Assembly: GCA_026686845.1 (NCBI GenBank)
Contig: JAIVEN010000013.1
Span: forward strand, 82,001 to 146,000
DNA: 64,000 nucleotides
Source: Adenanthera pavonina
Lineage: Eukaryota; Streptophyta; Magnoliopsida; Fabales; Fabaceae
Direction of reading: 5' to 3'
Positions 56,801 to 64,000 of the stretch are shown here, one piece after another (the first letter of the stretch is position 1; every line of letters begins with the position of its first letter). Position numbers and translations under genes: made by a program. A model generated the notes under the pieces. That model saw nothing but the letters and a program-made list of their open reading frames with translations. It had not been told where the DNA came from and ran no database searches.

Positions 56801-58080
56801 CTTGTTTCCTTTTGAGGGTGTTGGGCTGAATCTTGTGCTCCCACATTCTTTTATAATTTGCAATCATTGTGTTTGAAATAAATTGTGAAATTTCAGAGTG
56901 AAATTCTTCATGATATCACAGCCTAAAAGGCCTAATGACAAAATATGTCAGTAGTTAGAATGAGAAAAACAATGTTTGGTGATTAGTGTAGCATGAGAAA
57001 ACTATACATTGATAGTTGGCATGAGAAAACCAAGATCTTTACTTCATAAAAAGCAAGGTGAGAACGCTCAAAACCAAGTCACTTGCTGGTGGGATGAGGA
57101 AAAAAAAATCATGGAGACTTCATAGGAAGGAGTAATGAAAAAAGAAAAGACAGTCAGAAAACAAAATAAAATAATGACAAGGAAGAATTTTTTTTTTCTT
57201 TAACAGCCTCCAAATGTCGAGACTTGAAAATCAAAATGATTGGCAAGGCTAGCTCCAAGTTTTGCTTTGCTTGTGGGGTAGTGTAGGAAAGGATGTGATT
57301 AGTAGCATTTATGGATAATTGATCACATTATTATTGGCTAATTTTTATTATGTTTTTTGCTCTACTTTCTGATGTTTTTTATTGGTTTGAACCTGTACTT
57401 TAATTTTGATAGATGAGGCAAAAGATAGAAATGGGAAAATTGATGGATAGAGAGAAATGAGAAATTCATAACTCTGTCAACTATCATGAATGTCTTTTAT
57501 CCTTCCTGTAAAACTGTAAGTTTGTTAACTACTAACTAACCCTTAAAACCATAAGTCTGTTGTTAACAAACTAACTGACTTAACTAATTTAATTACCAAC
57601 TATTTTCACTAATAAATGATCATGTAATATTTGTTGCAGCGCGTTCTATATGTGGACATTGATATCCACCATGGAGATGGGGTGGAGGAAGCTTTCTACA
57701 CTACTGACAGAGTCATGACTGTTTCCTTCCATAAATTTGGTGATTATTTTCCTGGTACAGGAGACCTACGTGATATTGGATATGGAAAGGGAAAATACTA
57801 CTCTCTCAATGTTCCACTAGATGATGGGATTGATGATGAGAGTTATCATTGCTTATTCAAACCAATAATTGGCAAAGTGATGGAGGTTTTTAGGCCTGGT
57901 GCTGTAGTTCTCCAGTGTGGTGCTGATTCCTTGTCTGGAGATAGATTGGGATGCTTTAATCTTTCAATTAGAGGTCATGCAGAGTGTGTCAGATACATGA
58001 GATCATTTAATGTGCCCCTCTTGCTGTTGGGTGGTGGTGGTTATACCATTAGGAATGTTGCTCGATGCTGGTGCTATGAG
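53334..58080 (+). CDS. HDA19: Histone deacetylase HDA19 (class I, RPD3 type), 5' part
   Basis: Zinc-dependent lysine deacetylase that removes acetyl groups from histone tails. HDA19-type enzymes act in nuclear co-repressor complexes (SIN3- and TOPLESS-linked) in development, hormone and stress responses. Exons in the window are 53334-53861 and 57640-58080, both phase 0, giving residues 1-323. The N-terminus MDTGGNSLPSAPDGVKRKVC is near-identical to Arabidopsis HDA19, separating it from HDA6 and HDA7. Catalytic parts are His148/His149 (GGLHHAKK), the zinc ligands Asp184 and His186 (DIDIHHGDG) and Asp272 (CGADSLSGD), and Tyr311 (GGGGYTIRN). All are intact. The remaining exons (family total ~500 residues, with an acidic tail) must lie beyond 64000. 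Intron 1 (3.8 kb) and intron 2 (over 5.9 kb) contain Copia relics. The partial state is due to the window edge, not to damage. Confidence 0.95.
54690..56570 (-). mobile_element. Copia fragment in HDA19 intron 1 (minus strand)
   Basis: Read on the minus strand it runs from the integrase core (FVTFIDYSTQFTRVYLLKDK, 56309-56536), through the linker and RT entry (55440-55130), to the RT active site FVDDIIT near 54860 and SQRKYSLNLL near 54730. It is heavily broken, with no LTRs recognised. It is antisense to HDA19. Confidence 0.75.
57640..58080 (+). CDS. HDA19: HDA19 exon 2 (catalytic core)
   Basis: 147 codons after TTTGTTGCAG, starting RVLYVDIDIHHGDG and ending ARCWCYE before GTAATG. It carries all three zinc ligands and the catalytic Tyr. 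Confidence 0.95.
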
Positions 58081-58599
58081 GTAATGTTCTTGTGATAAGT
58101 TAAATCGTTATCATTTATCTAATGCAATGCTTTTAAGCTTAAATTTGAAAGGTGAGACTATTTTATCTGCTGTGGCAATTGTAATATCCATAAGTGAAGT
58201 TTTTGCCTTAAAATTTCAAAATACTTTGATTTTTTTATTAAAAAAACGTAGTAAACATGATGAACCCCTAATCTAGGATTTCAGCACGTGGTTATGTTTG
58301 AGTTCCAAGTAGTTCATTTGTTCTCTCTTGTTCAATGTGAATTATAAATGAAGATACCATGGGAGCTTTCAGTAATTTATTCCTATTTCTTTTCCTTTGT
58401 TTCTGTTTTGGTAGCATGTGGGTAACTTATGATGTGGATGTTGGTTTTCAGCTTTGTCATCATGCTTCAGTTGTTACATGTAGGAAATTAGGGCAGAAAC
58501 CGATAATCTTATTTGTAGAATCAGAGGGATACATATAGGGTTGGAGAGACCATCAACAAATCTAATCACATCTCTCATCTTAGGCACTAAATCAGGAAA

Positions 58600-60817
58600 A
58601 AAATAAAAATATTGGTTCTCTACCTGTGCCATCTAATTTTGGACACGTGGGACCTCAAATCACACAAGAAGTTCCTGAACCAGAGTCTGATAATGGCCTC
58701 AATTCCTCTCAAATGCCATCGGACAGTCATTCTTCTCTAACTGAACCTGATCCCATTTCCAATAAAAATTCAGTTATGACTAATGCTAGGGTGGAAGCAC
58801 CTAATATGTAGGAAAAATAGCCTGAAATATGGACCTATTCAAGGCGTGACAAAGGCACTATGCAAGCTGGACAGCAAGCTGGAGAAAATCCCATCCCTGT
58901 GCAAAACCAAGAATCTGTACATGAAGCAAATTCTGATGACTTAAACTGGCCTATTGCTCTGAGGAAATGAAAGAGAGCTTGCACACAATATCCCATAAGT
59001 AAGTATGTATCTTACAATAATCTATCTCCAAGTTTAAGGGCATTTGTTGCTAATATAGTAGAAGAAAAGACACCTTCAACTTTTCAAGAAGCAATCTCTG
59101 ATCCTAGATGGAAGGAATAGCTGAAGAACTAAATGCCTTACTTAAAAATGAAACTTGGGAAGTAATGGATCTTCCCAAAGGGAAAACTACTGTGGGATGT
59201 AAATAGGTATTTACCATTAAATACAATGCAGATGGGAGTATTAATAGATACAAGGCCAAGTTAGTTGCCAAAGGGTTTCCTCAAACCTATAGCATCCATT
59301 ATGTGGAAACATTTGCACAAGTAGCCAAGTTTAATACTATTAAGTTGCTTCTCTCACTTGCAACTAATCTAGATTGGCCTCTTCATCATCCTTATGTAAA
59401 AAATGCATTCTTAAATGGAGACTTGGAAGAAGAAGTATACATGGAGATTCCACAGGGACGCTTCCAATGGCACAAAAGTATGTAAACTTGGCAAATCTTT
59501 GTATGGGCTCAAACAATTTCCACGGGTTTGGTTTGAGAGGTTTACTTGTGGCATTAGGAGGCTTGGTTATGTACAAAGTCAGGCTGATCATACTTTATTT
59601 GTTCGGTGATCTAATGGAAAGAAATCTATACTCATTGTCTATGTTGATGATATAATAATTACTGGTGATGATGATGCTAAAATAGCAAATTTAAAACAGA
59701 ATTTAGCTACTGAATTTGAGATTAAAGATCTGGGAAAACTGAGGTATTTCTTGGGAATAGAAATAGCAAGGTCTCATAAAGGGATCAGTCTCTCACAATG
59801 AAAGTATACTCTTGATCTTTTGAAAGAAATAGGGATGATTGGTGTAAAGCCTATGGATACTCCAATGGAATCAAGTTTTAAAAATGGATTGAAGCAAGAA
59901 GGAGCTCCAATTGATAGGAACAGATTTCAGAAAATGATTGATAAGCTAATATACTTGCCTCACACTCGACTAGGTATTAGTTTTCTAGTCAGCGTAGTCA
60001 CAGTCAATTTATGCATGATCCCTGTGAAGAACATATGAAAGCTGTATATAGGATCTTCAAGTATCTAAAAGAAACACCAGTCAAGAGTCTATTGTTTGCT
60101 TAAGGGTAGCGAAGAAGTATTGAAGTTTATATTGATGCCTATTGGATAGGGTTTGTTATTGATAGAAGATCCACAACAGGGTGTTGTATCTATGTTTGGG
60201 GCAATCTAGTGACTTGGCATAGTAAAAAACATGTTGCTAGAAGCTAGGCAGAACACAGAGCTTTTGCTCTTGGAATTTGTGAGGGAATCTGGATTACTAG
60301 AGTTTTGAAGGAGCTAGAGATTGATGTGTTACATCTAGTGAAGGTATGGTGTGATAATATGGCAGTCATAGGAATTTCTAATAACCCTATTCAGCATGAT
60401 CGCACAAAACATGTCGAAGTGGATATGCATTTCATTAAAGAAAACATTGAGGAAAAGAATATTGATCTATCCTATATATCCTTAAGTCTTCAAGTGGCGG
60501 ATATTATGACAAAGGCATTAACTAAAGTTAAATTTGAAGAACTCAGAGGCAAGCTAAAAATGATAAATATCTATTTTCCAGCTTGAGGGAGAGTATTGGT
60601 TGGTTTGAAGCTTACCCTAGGCCCATTAGGATTTTCTTATTTTACTATTAGCTGTCTATTATCTTGTTATTTTGTGATCAGATATGTTCTGTTTTTATTT
60701 CCCTTATTTTTGGCCTATAATGAAGGGATCTGATAAGATTAGATGTTCATCCGTCATCTATATATGTATCTCGTATTATTAGTGAAAGAATAATCTTTTC
60801 GGCCTTAATTTCCCACA
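58600..60817 (+). mobile_element. 5'-truncated Copia with 3' LTR (HDA19 intron 2)
   Basis: Starts in the pol linker (PSNFGHVGPQITQEVPEPES, 58626 on) and continues through reverse transcriptase (YVDD intact near 59641), RNase H (YVWGNLVTWHSKK near 60195) and TKALTKVKFEELRGKL. It ends with a purine tract at 60582-60593 and a ~224-bp LTR (60594-60817, TATTGG...CCCACA). Gag, protease and integrase are missing. Stops and shifts occur throughout. Confidence 0.82.
60594..60817 (+). repeat. 3' LTR of Copia in HDA19 intron 2
   Basis: Follows GCTTGAGGGAGAG and ends at CCCACA. Its first ~60 bases resemble the LTR start of the neighbouring inverted Copia (shared CTTACCCTA(G/A)GCCCATTA wording), so both belong to one family. 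Confidence 0.6.
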
Positions 60818-63800
60818 AAAAATATACTGATCTGATTTTATCAATACAAAAACAAAGGAGTAAAAACAGTAAATAGAGGGAAAAATAAAGATAATGGGCT
60901 TAGGGTAACTCGGTCCATTCTATTACTCCCCCTTGAGCTGGAGAATAAATATTTATCATTCCTAACTTTCCCCTTAATTCTTCGAACTTGATTCTTGCAA
61001 GTGCCTTTGTCATGATATCTGCCACTTGTAAGTTTGAAAGTGCATAGGACAAATCAATCACCTTTTCTATGATCTTTTCTTTGATAAAAGGCCTATCCAC
61101 TTCAACATGCTTTGTGTGGTCATGTTAAATAGGTTTCTTAGCAATTCCAATGGCCGCTCTGTTGTCTCACCATTTCTTTATAGGACTAGGTATATCCATT
61201 TTCAGTTCTCTTGATATTCTTGTAATACAAATTCCCTCACAAATCTTGAGAGCAAGAGCTCTGTACTCTGCCTTGGCTGAGCTTCTAGCTATAACATGCT
61301 GTTTTTTACTGCTCCGGGTGACAAGATAACCCCAAACATTGGTGCAATGCCCAATTGTAGACCTCTTGTTAATAACAGGTCCTGCCTAGTTAGCATCAGT
61401 GAACACTTCAACACCTCTTTGATGTCCTTTAGCAAACAGCAGCCCTTTACTCCTCATCATTTTTAGGTACTTCAAAATCCTGTATACAACTTTCATGTGC
61501 TCCTCTTGAGGATTATGCATTAATTGGTTAGCAATACTGACTGGAAGACTGGTATCTGGTCTTGTATGTGATAAGTGTATCAATTTACCAACCAGTTTCT
61601 GGTCTCTCCTTGTATCAACAGGAGCTCTTTCTTGCTTAAATCCATTCTTGAAATCTGATTCCATAGGTGTATAAGCTCATCTAGCTCCAAGCATCTCTAT
61701 TTCTTTTAAGAGATCAAGTGTATACTTCCTCTGTGATACACTAATCCCTTGATGGGATCTTGCAACTTCCGTTCCCAGAAAATACCTTAATTTACCCAGG
61801 TTTTTAACCTCAAATTCAGTAGCTTTGTTTTAACCTTTCTATTTTAGTAGTATCATCACCAGCGATTACAATATCATCAACATAGACAATTAGTCTAGTC
61901 TATTTTCCATTGGAGCAGCGGATAAACAAAGTATGGTCAACTTGACTTTGTATATAACTTAGCTTCTTAATGACACAAGTAAGCCTCTCAAACCAAGCCT
62001 GTGGAGATTGTTTGAGCTCGTATAGAGATTCTTGAAGTTTACATACCTTAGTGTCATTAGATGAATTCCTTAGGCCTTGTGGGGTTTCCATATACATTTC
62101 TTCTTCTAAATCCCCATTCAAGAATGCATTATTTATGTCTAGTTGATTGAGTGGTCATTCTAAATTAGCTGCAAGAGAAAGGAGTAACTTAATAGTATTA
62201 AACTTAGCCACAGGTGTGAATGTTTTCTCATAATCAATGCCATAGGTTTGTGTAAAACCTTTGGCAACCAACTTGGCCTTGTATCTACTAATACTACCAT
62301 TAGCATTATATTTCACAGTAAAAACCCATTTACACCCCACCATAGTTTTCCCTTTAGGAAGATCAGTCATCTCCCAAGTTTCATTCTTCAACAAGGCCTT
62401 TAACTCTTCAACTATGGCTTCATTCCACCTAGGATCAGAAATTGCTTCATCAAAGGTTGAAGGGTTTTTTTTCTTTATATATGCTGGTGACAAAAGCTCT
62501 TAAACTTGGAGATAAATTGCAGTAAGATACATACTTACTTATGGGGTGTTGAGTGCACGCTCTCTTCCCTTTTCTTAGAGCGATGGGCTAGTGTAAGTCA
62601 TCTGAAATTGTCTCAGGTGCAGATTCATGGTCTTATGTGGGAATGGGATTAGCACCTTTCTTGTTATGCCTCGAATATGTTTGTATTGCTGGCTGTGTTT
62701 CCTGCATATTAGGTACAGTAGGATCTCTATCAAGAATAGGATCAGATTCAGGTGCTGAGGTATGGCTATCAAGAGACATGGCAGGACTATTGGTTCTTTT
62801 TCAGCTGTATCAGGTTCAGGTTCAGTTTCTGGTGAGGTTTTAGAATGGTCTTGTGAGTTTTCAGAACTGTCTTGTGATATCTGAGGTATGAAGCGTCCAG
62901 AGTTAGATGGCATAGGTGTGGAACCAACCTGGCCAGGTTCAAAATTGTCACAAATTAACCATTCACTGCTGTGGTTCTCCCCTTCAATGGATAATTTGGG
63001 GTAGAAAGCTTCATTTTCCAAAAATTTGACATCCATAGAAACATAAAATTTGTGATGAGTTTGTGAGTAATACCTACAGCCTTTTTGATTAGACGAGTAA
63101 CCAAGAAAGATGCATTTTTCAGCTCTAGGATCTAATTTTCCAGATTTGTCATACGCAAAAGCAACACACCCGAAGACACGTTGGGGTAGAGATGAGAACA
63201 AGTGATTAGAAGGATAATGTTCACAGTTTCTGGACAGGTTTTAAAATTCAGAATTTTTTATGGGAGTCGATTAATAAGGCAGGAGGCTTTGAGAACAACA
63301 TCACCCCAATTGAAGTTGGGAACATTATGAGTGAACATTAGAGGCCGAGCAACCTCCAATAAGTGTCTATTTTTGTGTTCAGCAATCCCATGTGTGGACA
63401 AGATGTTTGATGGCGTATCTCATGAGTTTCAAGATAGTTTTGGAAATCACCACTTAGGTATTCTCTCCCATTATCACTTTGAAAAAGCTTTATAAATGTC
63501 TGAAATTGATTTTGTGTAAAAAAATGAAATTTTTGGAAAATATAGAACACATTAGATTTTTGTTTCATTAGGAAAACCTAAGTAAGACGGGTATGGTTAT
63601 CAATAAATGTGACAAACCACCTATCCTTTGAAAGAAAATCAACTTTGGATGGATCCCAATTATTGCTGTGAATAAGAGCAAATGAATGTGTAGACTTATA
63701 AGTAGAAGGAGAGAAAGTGGTATGAGTAGATTTGGCAATATTGCAAGTATGACAATGAAATTCTTCAACTTTATTGACAAGTTTAGGAAAAAGATACTTT

Positions 63801-64000
63801 ATATAACTAAACCTAGAGTGGCTTAACCTATAGTGCCACAACAACAATTCTTTATTTGAATTTGCAAAAAACACAGAAATAGCTTCCTCCTTGGCGTCTT
63901 GTGGTCCTCCAAGGTAATATAGACTCTCCCATTCCTTAGCAATTCCAATCATCCTCCCTGAAATCAAATCTTGAAATAAACAATGGTAACGAAGAAGTTA
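60818..64000 (-). mobile_element. Copia relic, minus strand, running off the window
   Basis: The partner of the preceding element in opposite orientation. From right to left: pre-integrase region (LLLWHYRLSHSRFSYIKYLF, about 63850), integrase core (SDNGREYLSGDFQNYL, about 63470), linker (63201-62575), reverse transcriptase with intact YVDD (about 62493-61880) and RNase H (about 61664-61250). It then reads TKALARIKFEELRGKLGMIN, a purine tract at about 60927-60942 and a shortened LTR (about 60818-60926). The 5' part lies beyond 64000. Shifts and stops make it non-functional. Confidence 0.83.
60950..63967 (-). pseudogene. Copia integrase-RT-RNase H remnant
   Basis: Longest pieces: 62575-63201 (integrase end and linker, with FGCVAFAYDKSGKLDPRAEK), 62155-62493 (RT start, TMVGCKWVFTVKYNANGS), 61386-61664 (RT end/RNase H) and 63578-63967 (pre-integrase and integrase start). 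They are very similar in wording to the + strand relic at 58600-60590. Confidence 0.83.

Noticed and set aside
53334..58080. HDA6 or a decayed HDA copy instead of HDA19
   Set aside because: The N-terminus and the KQHERVLYVDIDIHHGDG region match HDA19 wording, and there are no stops or missing catalytic residues. The absent C-terminus is explained by the window edge.
1..64000. tRNA, rRNA or snoRNA genes
   Set aside because: No cloverleaf with A/B boxes or rRNA-like stretch was recognised by eye; a covariance search would be decisive.

Overview
This is a nuclear plant window, most likely from a eudicot with TE-rich introns. Grape or a similar woody species is possible, but that is inference. 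It is AT-rich, has GT-AG introns and carries many Ty1/copia, Ty3/gypsy, hAT and PIF/Harbinger relics. Only two host genes are supported, both on the + strand.

Gene 1 (5286-24157) is a complete seven-exon chloroplast-type CLC anion channel/transporter, orthologous to Arabidopsis CLC-e. Its exons join in frame to a 744-residue protein. Introns 2 and 4 are about 7 kb each. Intron 2 holds a full-length Copia element that jumped into an older GC-rich non-autonomous element. Intron 4 holds two Copia fragments fused head to head, a 419-bp TRIM-like element nested in one of them, and a second, inverted copy of the GC-rich element.

Gene 2 (53334 to beyond 64000) is an HDA19-type class I (RPD3) histone deacetylase. 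Two exons (residues 1-323, all zinc ligands and the catalytic Tyr) are inside the window. The C-terminal exons lie past the right edge, behind an intron of more than 5.9 kb filled by two related Copia relics in tail-to-tail orientation.

Layout: 1-2.3 kb non-coding; 2.3-4.2 kb decayed hAT transposase; 5.3-24.2 kb CLC-e; 24.2-26.1 kb AT-rich spacer; 26.1-29.3 kb minus-strand Copia relic; 29.7-35.0 kb chromodomain Ty3/gypsy element with both LTRs and a 5-bp target duplication; 35.7 kb Mutator-like MITE; 36.6-38.3 kb GC-richer, organelle-like (probably mitochondrial) insertion; 38.7-39.8 kb long decayed palindrome; 41.7-43.9 kb minisatellite/foldback block; 44.4-45.2 kb MITE-like element; 45.3-52.6 kb PIF/Harbinger-like element (Myb/SANT gene plus DDE transposase), interrupted by a 1.48-kb probable solo LTR; then HDA19.

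The two host genes do not form a pathway. What they share is that the exons stay open while the introns and spacers collect nested mobile DNA. No previously undescribed cellular system is evident. The most novel-looking material is structural: the TRIM, the inverted pair of GC-rich elements, the foldback minisatellite and the long palindrome.
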